NCBI RefSeq assembly: GCF_004152845.1
Contig: NZ_SEON01000005.1
Span: 1 to 64,000, forward strand
Source of the DNA: Sphingobium fuliginis
Lineage (GTDB): Bacteria > Pseudomonadota > Alphaproteobacteria > Sphingomonadales > Sphingomonadaceae
Reading direction: 5' to 3'
DNA: 64,000 nt
Shown here: piece by piece, positions 31,453-40,703 of the stretch
Layout of the letters: every line of letters starts with the position of its first letter
Numbering within the stretch: the first letter of the stretch is position 1
Made by a program: the position numbers and the translations under genes
Notes under the pieces: generated by a model
Seen by the model: the letters and a program-made list of their open reading frames with translations, nothing else
Database searches by the model: none
What the model was told of the DNA's origin: nothing

Positions 31453-31841
31453 TAGCTATCAGACCATTCTTTTATTAGCTGAGCACGCAATGAAAGCGCG
31501 GCATCTGGGCTTACATCGAACACTTCTTTGGATACCCCACAGTCCAGCCGTTTTTTGTCGGCCAGAAGCTTATGCAAACTTGATTCAATGCACTTCCCTC
31601 GTTCCAAAAAATCACCCACTTCGATCTGGGGGCGATCCAAGCCAAGGGCGTCGCAAGTAAAAATGAAGGGATAGTGCCTAGAATCGCGTTTGACGTAACT
31701 ACCGAGTTTCCTATGCGAAACTTCGGGAGCGGGATGCGATCTAGAGAATCCTACTTTAGTATAGAAACCTCTGTCGCGCGCCTGCGGATGCCAGATGACA
31801 TAAACATATCCAGCGCAATTCGTGTGGCGATCGCAGTTCAA
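31452..31841 (-). CDS. GIY-YIG superfamily (T5orf172/MUG113-like) protein inside the carAB operon
   Basis: The frame reads [10 protein letters not shown] near the start, then [36 protein letters not shown] and KEVFDVSP. This matches, in order, the GIY-like strand, the K-V-G counterpart of YIG, the catalytic-site Arg, the late Glu, and the terminal E-x-F of T5orf172-type nuclease domains. The likely start is TTG 31841, whose last two bases overlap the TGA of the rraB-like gene (129 aa); a longer TTG frame starts at 31868. Its TAA overlaps the carB ATG. Base composition is visibly lower in GC than its neighbours, suggesting later acquisition. DNA cleavage is unproven. Confidence 0.6.
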   Translation of the reverse strand: MNCDRHTNCAGYVYVIWHPQARDRGFYTKVGFSRSHPAPEVSHRKLGSYVKRDSRHYPFIFTCDALGLDRPQIEVGDFLERGKCIESSLHKLLADKKRLDCGVSKEVFDVSPDAALSLRAQLIKEWSDS

Positions 31842-32206
31842 TGCACGCCCCCTGTCCGGGCTTCGCAACCCCAGCCATCATATTCGACGCCGCAGAGGAT
31901 TTCGATCTGAAGGCACTTCTTCGTCAGGGCGCGGATCGACTGTTCATCGACGGGCTGCTCGCATTCGAGGAAGAGGAACAGGTCGCCATCCTCATCCTCT
32001 TCGCGGTCCAGTTCCACGAAGCCGAATTGGCTCGCAATGGTCAGGACGCGTTCGAAATCCTTCTCGCCGCCCTTGAAGCTGACGTCCACGGGCCGCGCGA
32101 TGCGCGCCACGTCGCCATTCCGCGCGAGATTGGCGAGGACGGCCTTGTCCGCCTCCCACTCTGCTGCGAGGCGGGCTTCGTCAACCGGGGGCAAGTTGAG
32201 GCTCAC
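31838..32206 (-). CDS. RraB-like (ribonuclease E inhibitor family) protein
   Basis: The 122-residue acidic protein has the family pattern: an N-terminal helix with EWEADKAVLANLARNGDVAR, ASQFGFVELDREEDEDG in the middle, and the strongly conserved CGVEYDGWG near the end. E. coli RraB binds RNase E and alters its cleavage pattern. GTG 32206 overlaps the carA TGA (GTGA), indicating coupled translation. Whether it acts on RNase E in this organism is unknown; the homology is moderate but the VEYDGWG motif is diagnostic. Confidence 0.78.
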   Translation of the reverse strand: MSLNLPPVDEARLAAEWEADKAVLANLARNGDVARIARPVDVSFKGGEKDFERVLTIASQFGFVELDREEDEDGDLFLFLECEQPVDEQSIRALTKKCLQIEILCGVEYDGWGCEARTGGVH

Positions 32207-33366
32207 TTAAGCTCCTCAACGAACCGCTGGAACAGATAGAAGCTGTCCTGCGGGCCGGGCGAAGCTTCTGGGTGGTACTGGACCGAAAAGGCCTTCTTAT
32301 CCGTTAGTTCGATGCCGCAATTGCTGCCGTCGAAGAGCGACACATGGGTCGGCTTCACATTGGCGGGCAGCGTATCGGCGTCGACCGCGAAGCCGTGGTT
32401 CATCGAGGTGATCTCGACCAGACCGTCGGACAGACGCTTGACCGGATGGTTGGCGCCGCGATGGCCCTGATGCATCTTGACGGTCTTCGCGCCCGCCGCC
32501 AGCGCCAGCATCTGGTGGCCAAGGCAGATGCCGAAGACCGGCTTGTCCGCGTCCAGCAGCTTCCGGATCACCGGCACGGCATATTCGCCGGTCGCGGCGG
32601 GGTCGCCCGGGCCGTTGGAAAGGAACACGCCGTCGGGATTATGCTCCATCACCTGCTCATAGCTGGCGGTGGCGGGCAGCACGGTGACGCGGGCGCCGGC
32701 CTTCACCAGATTGCGGAAGATATTGTTCTTCGCACCATAATCGATCGCGACGACATGGGGCCGCTCTTCACCCGCTTCATCCAGGCCGTAGCCGAAACCC
32801 AGCTTCCACACGCCGTCCTTCCAGAGGCGGCTTTCCTTGGCGGAGACTTCGATGGCAAGGTCCATGCCCTCCAGGCCCGGCCAGGCCGCAGCCCTGGCGG
32901 CCAGCGCCTCGATGTCGAACCGCCCCTCCGGATCGTGCGCGATCACGACATTGGGCGCGCCCTTGACCCGGATCAGCCTGGTCAGCGCGCGGGTGTCGAC
33001 GCCGGCAAGGCCAATGCGGCCATTTTCCTTCATCCACTGGTCGAAGGGCTCGACATTGCGGAAGTTGCTGGGTTCCGTCACGTCCTGCCGCACGACGCAG
33101 CCCAGCGCGTGGGGCAGGTCCGCCTCCACATCGTCCAGGTTCGTGCCGACATTGCCGATATGCGGGAAGGTGAAGGTGACGATCTGGCCCGCATAGCTGG
33201 GGTCGGTCATCACTTCCTGATAGCCGGTCATCGCCGTGTTGAAGCAGAGTTCGCCCACCGCATCGCCGACAGCGCCGAAGCCGCGCCCGAAGACGGCGGA
33301 GCCATCGGCGAAAACCAACACCCCTGTCGCTCCTTTGGGCACAATGAGGGTTTTGGCGTCAGCCAT
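32203..33366 (-). CDS. carA: Carbamoyl-phosphate synthase small (glutaminase) subunit
   Basis: CarA hydrolyses glutamine and channels ammonia to CarB. The 387-residue protein has the N-terminal CPSase domain (FNTAMTGYQEVMTDPSYAGQ) and a C-terminal class I glutamine amidotransferase domain with the nucleophile Cys in FGICLGHQMLALA, and the His/Glu pair in QYHPEASPGP. ATG 33366 is the only plausible start. It heads the four-gene run carA, rraB-like, GIY-YIG-like, carB. The 153-bp gap to yqeY should hold divergent promoters. Confidence 0.97.
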   Translation of the reverse strand: MADAKTLIVPKGATGVLVFADGSAVFGRGFGAVGDAVGELCFNTAMTGYQEVMTDPSYAGQIVTFTFPHIGNVGTNLDDVEADLPHALGCVVRQDVTEPSNFRNVEPFDQWMKENGRIGLAGVDTRALTRLIRVKGAPNVVIAHDPEGRFDIEALAARAAAWPGLEGMDLAIEVSAKESRLWKDGVWKLGFGYGLDEAGEERPHVVAIDYGAKNNIFRNLVKAGARVTVLPATASYEQVMEHNPDGVFLSNGPGDPAATGEYAVPVIRKLLDADKPVFGICLGHQMLALAAGAKTVKMHQGHRGANHPVKRLSDGLVEITSMNHGFAVDADTLPANVKPTHVSLFDGSNCGIELTDKKAFSVQYHPEASPGPQDSFYLFQRFVEELK

Positions 33367-33519
33367 GGTCGTATCGTCCTTTATGCTTTTGCGGGAACCC
33401 GTCTGAAGCGGGTTAAACGGCCGGTCACCTATGCGCGAGAGGCCGCGGGGTCAACTCCTGTTAAAAATCTCTTTTGGCGTTATATCTGGACCTTTCCGGA
33501 AGAGACAGGATTCATTCGC

Positions 33520-33972
33520 ATGATTCGCGACGAGATCAAAAGCGCCCAAATCGCCGCCATGAAGGCGGGAGAGAAGGATCGGCTGGCCGCCGTGCGCCTG
33601 ATCCTGGCGAAGCTGAAGGATCGCGACATAGAACTGCGCACCGCGTCCAGCGTGCCGGATGACGACACGGTCGTGGTCGAGGTGCTCCAGAAGATGGCGA
33701 AGCAGCGCCGCGAATCCATCGACATGTTCAGGAGCGGCGGCCGCGACGAACTGGCCGCGAAGGAACAGGCCGAACTGGACGTGATCGACAGCTTCCTGCC
33801 GCAACAGCTTAGCGAGGACGAGACGAAGGCCGCCATAGAGGCGATCAAGGCGGAAGTGGGCGCGGCGAGCGTCAAGGACATGGGCAAGGTCATGGCCGTG
33901 CTGAAGGAACGGCACGGATCGGTGATCGACATGAGCAAGGCCAGCGGGCTGGTGAAGGTGGCGCTTTCCTGA
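33520..33972 (+). CDS. GatB/YqeY domain-containing protein
   Basis: The 150-residue protein begins MIRDEIKSAQIAAMKAGEKD and contains RLAAVRLILAKLKDRDIELR, MAKQRRESIDMFRSGGRDEL and ELDVIDSFLPQQLSEDETKA. This is the stand-alone YqeY family related to the tail domain of GatB amidotransferase. ATG 33520 has ACAGGA nearby. A very long in-frame extension upstream runs antisense through carA and is rejected. YqeY commonly lies beside dnaG and rpoD in proteobacteria, as here. Confidence 0.92.
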   Translation: MIRDEIKSAQIAAMKAGEKDRLAAVRLILAKLKDRDIELRTASSVPDDDTVVVEVLQKMAKQRRESIDMFRSGGRDELAAKEQAELDVIDSFLPQQLSEDETKAAIEAIKAEVGAASVKDMGKVMAVLKERHGSVIDMSKASGLVKVALS

Positions 33973-34041
33973 GGCAATATCTTCGCAATCTTCCTGCATC
34001 CGGCGCGCCCTCGACATTGATGGACGTTCCGGCATAATCGC

Positions 34042-34401
34042 ATGATGGCGTTCTGGACCTATATGCTGCGATGCTCGGATGGGCGCTATCATACGGGTCG
34101 CACCGATGACCTCCACCATAGGATTGGACGGCAGCGGGCGGGACAGGGCAGCCAATTCCCACGCAGGCGCTTGCCGCTCACGCTGGTCTGGAGCGAAGCC
34201 TTTTCTTCCCGAATTGAAGCCTTGGAAGCGGAACGGATCGTCGGCGGCTGGTCGCGTGCCAAGAAGGAGGCAATGATCGCGGGCAATTGGTCCTTGGTTT
34301 CCCTGCTCGCCCGGCCGCCGCGTGAGCGTTTCCCGACTTCGCTCGAAACGAACGGAGTTCTGGCCGATGCGTTCAAGCGTGCGGATTTGAGCTGGGCATG
34401 A
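34042..34401 (+). CDS. GIY-YIG domain protein (YhbQ/UPF0213-like)
   Basis: The 119-residue protein has MMAFWTYMLRCSDGRYHTGR, where TYMLRCSDG and YHTGRTDDL form the GIY-YIG-type core, followed by RIGRQRAGQGSQFPRRRLP and the conserved EALEAERIVGGWSRAKKEAM. The 3' end overlaps dnaG (ATGA). Small proteins of this type are usually considered structure-specific or non-specific nucleases; function here is unproven. It is the second GIY-YIG-related gene within 2.6 kb. Confidence 0.85.
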   Translation: MMAFWTYMLRCSDGRYHTGRTDDLHHRIGRQRAGQGSQFPRRRLPLTLVWSEAFSSRIEALEAERIVGGWSRAKKEAMIAGNWSLVSLLARPPRERFPTSLETNGVLADAFKRADLSWA

Positions 34402-36299
34402 GCCTGTCCCCCGCCTTCCTCGACGAATTGCGCGCGCGCACCTCCCTTTCCACCCTGATCGGGCGGACGGTGAAGGTGCAGAAGGCAGGCCGCGAATATA
34501 AGGCCTGCTGCCCCTTCCATAATGAGAAGACGCCCAGCTTCACGATAAACGACGAAAAGGGCTTCTATCACTGCTTCGGCTGCGGCGCGCATGGCGACGC
34601 AATCCGGTGGATGACCGATCATCGTGGCCTTCCCTTCATGGAAGCGGTGAAGGAACTGGCGCAGGCGGCGGGCATGGACGTCCCCGCGCCCGATCCGCGC
34701 GCGGCGAAACGGGCGGAACAGGCCAGGGGCCTGCATGACGTCATGGCCGCCGCGCAGGGCTTTTTCGAGGAGCAGCTTGGCGGAATTGAGGGCGCGGAGG
34801 CGAGAGCCTATCTCCAGCAGCGCGGCATCGCCGCGGGAACGGCCAGGACCTTCGGCTTCGGCTTCTCGCCTGACGGGCGGGGGCGGCTCAAGACGGCGCT
34901 CAAGGAATTTGGCGAACCGCTGCTGATCGAGGCGGGATTGCTCATCGACCCGGATGGCGCCGAGCCGGATGGCGGAAATGCCAGAAAGCGCGACAGCTAT
35001 GATCGCTTCCGGGGCCGGCTGATGTTGCCGATCCGGGACATAAGAGGCCGGGTGATCGCTTTTGGCGGGCGCATATTGGGCGCGGGCGAGCCCAAATATC
35101 TGAACTCCCCCGACACGCCGCTCTTCGACAAGGGGCGGACGCTCTACAATATCGACCGGGCCTCCCCCGCCAGCCGGCAGACGGGCCGGATCATCGTCGT
35201 GGAGGGCTATATGGACGTGATCGCCCTCGCCCAGGCCGGCTTTGAAGAATCGGTGGCGCCACTGGGCACGGCGCTTACGGAACATCAGATCGAGCGCCTG
35301 TGGAAGATGGCCGATGTGCCGATCCTCTGTTTCGACGGCGATTCGGCGGGGCAGAAGGCCGCGATCCGGGCAGCGACCCGGGCCCTGCCCCTGCTCCGAC
35401 CGGGTATGAGCCTGGCCTTTGCGACTCTGCCGGCCGGGCAGGACCCGGACGACCTCATCCGCGCGGAGGGGCCTGCGGCGATGGAAGCGGTGCTGGGCGC
35501 CGCCGAACCGCTGGTCGAGCGCCTTTGGAAATATGAACAGGCTGCCGCGCCGCTGGATACGCCGGAGCAGCGCGCCGCGCTCAAGCAGCGCCTGTCCGCG
35601 ATCACCGACGCCATCGCCCATCCCGACGTGCGGGCGCATTATGTCCACGCCTTTCGGGAACGCTATGACGCGCTGTTCTTCGCGCGGGCGGCCTTCCAGC
35701 CCCGTCATCAGCGCGGCGGGGGCAGCGCCCGCTCCGGCTGGCAGCGCGACCGGCGCGGCAATTGGAAGCCCCCACTGCCCCCCGCGGGAAGCGAGGCAAG
35801 GGCGATCGGCGCAAGCGGCATGGAGCAGCGGCTTTTGCGCGCCGTCCTCGCCAGCCTGCTTCGGCATCCCGATCAGATTGCGCTGCATCGCGAGATGCTT
35901 ATCGGGCTTCGCATCGCCGACACCGTGCTGGCGGAACTGCTGAACGCGATGATCGCGGCCTCGTTCAGCAAAGAAACAGTTGAAACCGGTGGCCTCCTTA
36001 CCATATTGGGGCAAGGTGAAGTGTATAATATGGCGAAGGGAATGCTTCGGGCCGACACGTTCACATTCACCCCCCATGGAAGCAAGGCCGACTCGGATCG
36101 CGTGCGGCGCGATCTGGACGAGGCCATTCGGGTGATGGCGCAGGGACCGGAGCTGGAGGCGGCGTTGGCTGAAGCCACCCGGCGGGCGAGAGACGACCTC
36201 AACGAGGACAGCTTTGCCGAACAGCAAAGGGTCCGCAAGTTGAAGCTGGATCATGATCGCCGCCTGGCGGAACTGGCGCAGTCCGAAGATATTATATGA
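34398..36299 (+). CDS. dnaG: DNA primase
   Basis: DnaG lays down RNA primers for replication. The 633-residue protein has the N-terminal CHC2 zinc finger (CCPFHNEKTPSFTINDEKG then CFGCGAHGD), the TOPRIM core (VVEGYMDVIALAQAG and CFDGDSAGQKAA), and a C-terminal helicase-binding region rich in Arg and Glu. The start ATG overlaps the preceding gene. rpoD follows 45 bp downstream, as in many macromolecular synthesis operons. rpsU, which precedes dnaG in E. coli, is absent here. Confidence 0.97.
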   Translation: MSLSPAFLDELRARTSLSTLIGRTVKVQKAGREYKACCPFHNEKTPSFTINDEKGFYHCFGCGAHGDAIRWMTDHRGLPFMEAVKELAQAAGMDVPAPDPRAAKRAEQARGLHDVMAAAQGFFEEQLGGIEGAEARAYLQQRGIAAGTARTFGFGFSPDGRGRLKTALKEFGEPLLIEAGLLIDPDGAEPDGGNARKRDSYDRFRGRLMLPIRDIRGRVIAFGGRILGAGEPKYLNSPDTPLFDKGRTLYNIDRASPASRQTGRIIVVEGYMDVIALAQAGFEESVAPLGTALTEHQIERLWKMADVPILCFDGDSAGQKAAIRAATRALPLLRPGMSLAFATLPAGQDPDDLIRAEGPAAMEAVLGAAEPLVERLWKYEQAAAPLDTPEQRAALKQRLSAITDAIAHPDVRAHYVHAFRERYDALFFARAAFQPRHQRGGGSARSGWQRDRRGNWKPPLPPAGSEARAIGASGMEQRLLRAVLASLLRHPDQIALHREMLIGLRIADTVLAELLNAMIAASFSKETVETGGLLTILGQGEVYNMAKGMLRADTFTFTPHGSKADSDRVRRDLDEAIRVMAQGPELEAALAEATRRARDDLNEDSFAEQQRVRKLKLDHDRRLAELAQSEDII

Positions 36300-36344
36300 T
36301 ATGGATCGTCCCTTTCACGGGGGCGGCGGAATTAAGGCGAATAA

Positions 36345-38390
36345 ATGGCGAGCAAGGCGAACAGCAAGGGTGCGGGCGAGGATACGGATACCGGCGATGC
36401 ACCGCTGCTGGATCTGAACGAGGCGTCGGTCAAGAAGCTGATCGCCCGCGCCAAGAAGCGCGGCTACATCACCTATGACGAGCTGAACGACGCGCTGCCG
36501 CAGGACCAGATGTCCTCCGAGCAGATCGAGGACATCATGTCCGCGCTCAACGAAATGGGCGTGAACATCGTCGAGAATGAGGAAGCCAGCGAGGACGGCG
36601 AGGATCAGCGCGACGACGGCGACGATGACAGCGCCGACGACAGCGCCGACGACGACGGCTCGCCGCGTCCCGTTACCGAGAAGAAGAAGGAAACGGTCGA
36701 CCGCACCGACGACCCCGTGCGCATGTACCTGCGCGAGATGGGGGCCGTGGAACTGCTCAGCCGCGAGGGCGAGATCGCCATCGCCAAGCGGATCGAGGCG
36801 GGCCGCGACACGATGATCCTGGGGCTGTGCGAAAGCCCGACCACCTTCAACGCGATCATCGAATGGTCGACCGCGCTCAACAATGGCGAGATGCAGCTGC
36901 GCGAGATCCTGGATCTCGACGCGATGCTGTCCAAGGATCCCGCTCCGGAAAATCTGGAGGAAGGCGCCGAGGACGACGATGGCGAGATCAGCGAGAAGAC
37001 CGCCGGACCCAGCTTCAAGGAAGAGGAGGAACCGGAAGAGGAATCAGCCGATTCCGACGAGGATGAGGACGGCCTGACGGAGCGGCGCGCCCGCCGGATG
37101 GAGGAGGAGGAAGAGGAGGACAACACTCTCTCCCTCGCCCAGATGGAAGAGACGCTGAAGCCGATGGCGCTGGAGAAATTCGCGACCATCACGGAGATTT
37201 TCCGCACCTTCTCCAAGGCGCAGGAATCGCGCATGGCCGCCATGGCCAATGGCGAGACGCTGAGCCAGAAGGCGGAGGACGACTATCAGGAACTGCGCGA
37301 GCAGCTCACCGCCGAGGTCGAAAGCGTCCAGTTCCACCAGCAGAAGATCGAATATCTGGTCGACCAGCTTTATGCCTATAACCGGCGCCTGACCGCGCTG
37401 GGCGGGCAGATGCTGCGACTGGCCGAACGGCACAAGGTGAGCCGCAAGGATTTCCTCGACCGCTATGTCAATCATGAGCTGGACGATGGCTGGCTCGACA
37501 AGGTGTCCGGTCTGGACAAGAAATGGGCCGCCTTCGCCGCAGCCGAGGGGCGCGCGGTCGAGCGCATCCGCCTTGAGGTGAGCGAGATCGCGCAGGCGAC
37601 CGGCATGTCGCTGTCCGAATTCCGCCGCATCGTCAACATGGTGCAGAAGGGCGAGCGCGAGGCGCGCATCGCGAAGAAGGAAATGGTCGAGGCGAACCTG
37701 CGCCTCGTCATCTCCATCGCTAAAAAATATACGAACCGCGGCCTGCAATTCCTTGATCTTATTCAGGAAGGCAATATCGGCCTGATGAAGGCGGTCGACA
37801 AGTTCGAATATCGGCGCGGCTACAAGTTCAGCACCTACGCGACCTGGTGGATCAGGCAGGCGATCACCCGTTCGATCGCGGATCAGGCGCGGACCATCCG
37901 CATCCCGGTCCACATGATCGAGACGATCAACAAGCTGGTCCGCACCAGCCGCCAGTTCCTGCACGAACAGGGCCGCGAACCGACTCCGGAGGAGATGGCC
38001 GAGCGGCTGTCCATGCCGCTGGAGAAGGTGCGCAAGGTGATGAAGATCGCCAAGGAGCCGATCTCCCTCGAAACGCCGATCGGCGACGAGGAGGATTCGC
38101 ATCTGGGCGATTTCATCGAGGACAAGAATGCGATCATCCCGGTGGACGCCGCGATCCAGGCGAACCTCAAGGAAACCGTCACCCGCGTGCTTGCCTCGCT
38201 GACCCCGCGCGAGGAGCGCGTGCTGCGCATGCGCTTCGGCATCGGCATGAACACCGACCATACGCTGGAGGAGGTCGGCCAGCAGTTCAGTGTGACCCGC
38301 GAACGAATCCGCCAGATCGAGGCGAAGGCGCTGCGCAAGCTCAAGCACCCCAGCCGCAGCCGCAAGATGCGCAGCTTCCTCGACCAATAG
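36345..38390 (+). CDS. rpoD: RNA polymerase primary sigma factor RpoD (sigma-70)
   Basis: The 681-residue protein has region 1.1, an acidic linker (residues about 65-110), region 1.2 ([20 protein letters not shown]), a large acidic non-conserved region, then regions 2 to 4: [40 protein letters not shown], and the C-terminal helix-turn-helix [20 protein letters not shown]. The length suits alphaproteobacterial RpoD. It follows dnaG and ends at a strong intrinsic terminator. Confidence 0.98.
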   Translation: MASKANSKGAGEDTDTGDAPLLDLNEASVKKLIARAKKRGYITYDELNDALPQDQMSSEQIEDIMSALNEMGVNIVENEEASEDGEDQRDDGDDDSADDSADDDGSPRPVTEKKKETVDRTDDPVRMYLREMGAVELLSREGEIAIAKRIEAGRDTMILGLCESPTTFNAIIEWSTALNNGEMQLREILDLDAMLSKDPAPENLEEGAEDDDGEISEKTAGPSFKEEEEPEEESADSDEDEDGLTERRARRMEEEEEEDNTLSLAQMEETLKPMALEKFATITEIFRTFSKAQESRMAAMANGETLSQKAEDDYQELREQLTAEVESVQFHQQKIEYLVDQLYAYNRRLTALGGQMLRLAERHKVSRKDFLDRYVNHELDDGWLDKVSGLDKKWAAFAAAEGRAVERIRLEVSEIAQATGMSLSEFRRIVNMVQKGEREARIAKKEMVEANLRLVISIAKKYTNRGLQFLDLIQEGNIGLMKAVDKFEYRRGYKFSTYATWWIRQAITRSIADQARTIRIPVHMIETINKLVRTSRQFLHEQGREPTPEEMAERLSMPLEKVRKVMKIAKEPISLETPIGDEEDSHLGDFIEDKNAIIPVDAAIQANLKETVTRVLASLTPREERVLRMRFGIGMNTDHTLEEVGQQFSVTRERIRQIEAKALRKLKHPSRSRKMRSFLDQ

Positions 38391-38433
38391 CGGCGCCTCG
38401 GCAGACCGAGGCGGCAACGCGGCGGAATGATCC

Positions 38434-38463
38434 AAAAGGGCGGCTTCGGGCCGCCCTTTTTTA
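38434..38463 (+). terminator. Intrinsic terminator of the dnaG-rpoD operon
   Basis: AAAAGGGCGG and CCGCCCTTTT pair through ten bases, with the short loop CTTCGGG, and the T-run continues to six. This is a textbook bidirectional-type rho-independent terminator 44 bp after the rpoD stop. Confidence 0.9.
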
Positions 38464-38546
38464 CTGGCGTAAACTCCTCTTTTACCTCGACTCTCTAGGG
38501 TCGCCTGCACGAGGCCGCGCCAGCAGCAGGGCTTTAGGGGAAGACG

Positions 38547-39245
38547 ATGAGCGAAGCAGCACCGCGCTATCAATTTGGCGATATATCGCAGATCCTGGAC
38601 GCCGTGGTCGCCGCCGACGGCACGGCCGGGCATGGCTATGCCAGTGGCGCGCGGGCCAGCTTCGGCCCCAATGCCACGCTGTCGCTGCCCGATCTGGCCG
38701 ATGCCGCCTATTATCTTTGCCTTCTGCATGGCCGCCACCCCGGCGTGATCGACCATGCCGCCACGCGGTCGGCGGACAATGCGGCGCGCGCCTGGCTGAT
38801 CCAGGCGGCCGACGCCTTCGCGCGGGAACGGGCCTATCTGACCCAGGTGACGGTCGCGGTCGGCCCCGCCCCCAGCACGGCGGGGCAGAGCGATTGCGAA
38901 ACCGTCGTCAGCCAGCAGCGCCACGCCCTCGACATGCTGGCCCAGTCGGACCGGCGCGGCTGCGCCATGGGGGCGGCCATCGCGCTGGTGCTCGACTGGC
39001 GTGCCGTGCGGCATGTGCTGGACATCGCCGCGATTCGCGTCGGGCTGGAACCCCATGTCTGCGACCTTCCGGACCGCGCGGCGACGCTGGAGGTCGCCAG
39101 GGAAATCGGCGGCGACGATGCCATCGACCGCGCCATCCTGTTCGGAACGCGCCAGTTGCTGAACCAGCATCGCGGGCTGTGGGACGTCCTTCAGGCCCGC
39201 GCGAAGATCCGCGCCGGCAAGGACCAGGCCGCAAACCGCGCATAA
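38547..39245 (+). CDS. Uncharacterised 232-aa soluble protein
   Basis: The protein starts MSEAAPRYQFGDISQILDAV and contains HGYASGARASFGPNATLS, YYLCLLHGRHPGVIDHAA and SDCETVVSQQRHALDMLAQS. It is Ala-rich and probably all-helical, with no signal peptide. I recognise no characterised family. The gene lies after the rpoD terminator and 66 bp before the MoxR gene; co-transcription with MoxR is possible. Similar proteins seem restricted to sphingomonads, which is a recollection rather than a search. Confidence 0.75.
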   Translation: MSEAAPRYQFGDISQILDAVVAADGTAGHGYASGARASFGPNATLSLPDLADAAYYLCLLHGRHPGVIDHAATRSADNAARAWLIQAADAFARERAYLTQVTVAVGPAPSTAGQSDCETVVSQQRHALDMLAQSDRRGCAMGAAIALVLDWRAVRHVLDIAAIRVGLEPHVCDLPDRAATLEVAREIGGDDAIDRAILFGTRQLLNQHRGLWDVLQARAKIRAGKDQAANRA

Positions 39246-39311
39246 AGGCTTTGCGCTCCTCCCCTGCTTTGCCATAGTTGGCCCGACACAGGCAGGATGA
39301 GAAGCAGGAAC

Positions 39312-40157
39312 ATGCGGTTTGAAGGCACGCGGGATTATGTCGCCACCGATGATCTGAAGGTCGCCGTCAACGCCGCGGTGCTGCTTCGCCGTCCGCTGCT
39401 GGTGAAGGGGGAGCCGGGCACCGGCAAGACCGTGCTGGCGCAGGAAATCGCCAAGGCGCTGGACGCTCCGCTGATCGAATGGAACGTCAAGTCGACGACC
39501 AAGGCGCATCAGGGACTTTATGAATATGACGCCGTCGCCCGCCTGCGCGACGGCCAGCTGGGCGATCCGCGCGTTCACGACATCGGCAATTACATCCGCA
39601 AGGGCAAGCTGTGGGAGGCATTCACCTCCCCCACCCTGCCGGTCCTGCTGATCGATGAGATCGACAAGGCCGACATAGAATTCCCCAACGACCTGTTGCA
39701 GGAACTCGATCGCATGGCCTTCCATGTCTATGAAACGGGGGAGACCGTGGCGGCGAAGGAACGGCCCGTGGTCGTCATCACCTCCAATAACGAGAAGGAA
39801 CTGCCCGACGCCTTCCTGCGCCGCTGCTTCTTCCACTATATCAAATTTCCCGACCGGGAGACGATGCAGGCCATCATCGACGTGCATTTCCCCGGCATCC
39901 AGAAGATATTGGTCAACCGCGCTCTCGAAATATTCTACGAAATCCGGGAGGTGCCCGGCCTCAAGAAGAAGCCGTCCACCAGCGAACTGCTCGACTGGCT
40001 GAAGCTGATCCTGGCGGAGGACATGCCGCTCGACATATTGCAGGACCGCGATCCCACCAAGGCGATCCCGCCGCTGCACGGCGCGCTGCTCAAGAATGAG
40101 CAGGACATCATGATGTTCGAACGGCTCGCCTTCATGGCCCGGCGGCAGGGGCGATAG
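39312..40157 (+). CDS. MoxR-family AAA+ ATPase
   Basis: The 281-residue protein has Walker A VKGEPGTGKTVLAQEIA near residue 35, Walker B VLLIDEIDKADIEF near residue 115, sensor 1 (VVITSNNEKELPDAF) and an Arg finger in FLRRCFF. This is the MoxR group, which acts as a chaperone or remodelling ATPase with a VWA partner. The likely partner is the CoxE-like VWA protein at 43239-44414. ATG 39312 has CAGGAA upstream; an earlier ATG at 39297 is less well placed. Confidence 0.92.
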   Translation: MRFEGTRDYVATDDLKVAVNAAVLLRRPLLVKGEPGTGKTVLAQEIAKALDAPLIEWNVKSTTKAHQGLYEYDAVARLRDGQLGDPRVHDIGNYIRKGKLWEAFTSPTLPVLLIDEIDKADIEFPNDLLQELDRMAFHVYETGETVAAKERPVVVITSNNEKELPDAFLRRCFFHYIKFPDRETMQAIIDVHFPGIQKILVNRALEIFYEIREVPGLKKKPSTSELLDWLKLILAEDMPLDILQDRDPTKAIPPLHGALLKNEQDIMMFERLAFMARRQGR

Positions 40158-40195
40158 GGACCACTCCACCCCCGCTCAACGAAAGGCCGCGAACC

Positions 40196-40609
40196 ATGAC
40201 TCATCAAGCCGGATGCCTGTGCGGACAGGTGCGGATCAGCATCGATGCGGAACCCCTGGCGGCGCGCATGTGCTGGTGCCGGCTCTGCCAATATCTGGGC
40301 GGCGGATCGGGCACGGTGAATGTCTGCTTCCCTTCCGACAAGCTGACGGTCACCGGCGACCTGCGCTGGCACCACAGCGTAGCCGACAGCGGCAATGCGA
40401 TGCGGCGCGGCTTCTGCCCCGAATGCGGCACGCCGCTGTTCAGCCTGGCCGAATCGCGTCCGCACCTGACATTCGTCCGCGCCGGAGCGCTTGACGATCC
40501 CGATCTTCTGGCCCCTCAGGCCGTCATCTGGACCGACGCGGCGCCCGCCTGGGCGCATCTGGACCCTGATCTGCCCCATTATCCGGCACAAATGCCCCCT
40601 GTAAGCTAA
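40196..40609 (+). CDS. GFA family zinc-binding protein
   Basis: The 137-residue protein has the glutathione-dependent formaldehyde-activating enzyme fold pattern: GCLCGQVRISI near the start, CWCRLCQYLGGG, and GFCPECGTPLF for the second zinc site. These four Cys motifs bind structural and exchangeable zinc. Despite the family name, most members have no proven formaldehyde activity. It lies 38 bp after the MoxR gene on the same strand. Confidence 0.9.
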   Translation: MTHQAGCLCGQVRISIDAEPLAARMCWCRLCQYLGGGSGTVNVCFPSDKLTVTGDLRWHHSVADSGNAMRRGFCPECGTPLFSLAESRPHLTFVRAGALDDPDLLAPQAVIWTDAAPAWAHLDPDLPHYPAQMPPVS

Positions 40610-40703
40610 AAGGCCGCTTGCGCAGCCGGTGCATTTCGGCTCAACTTTCCTCCTGACATTCAAAGCCGCGAAAAGACGGCCATGAATTTAGGGAAGGATG
40701 CCA

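Noticed and set aside
32344..33519. Upstream in-frame extension of the YqeY gene through the region opposite carA
   Set aside because: The family N-terminus begins at ATG 33520, and the extension lies antisense to carA.
37044..40169. Long open frame antisense to rpoD and the MoxR gene
   Set aside because: The overlapped genes have clear functional motifs, and the antisense product has shadow-frame composition and no domain.
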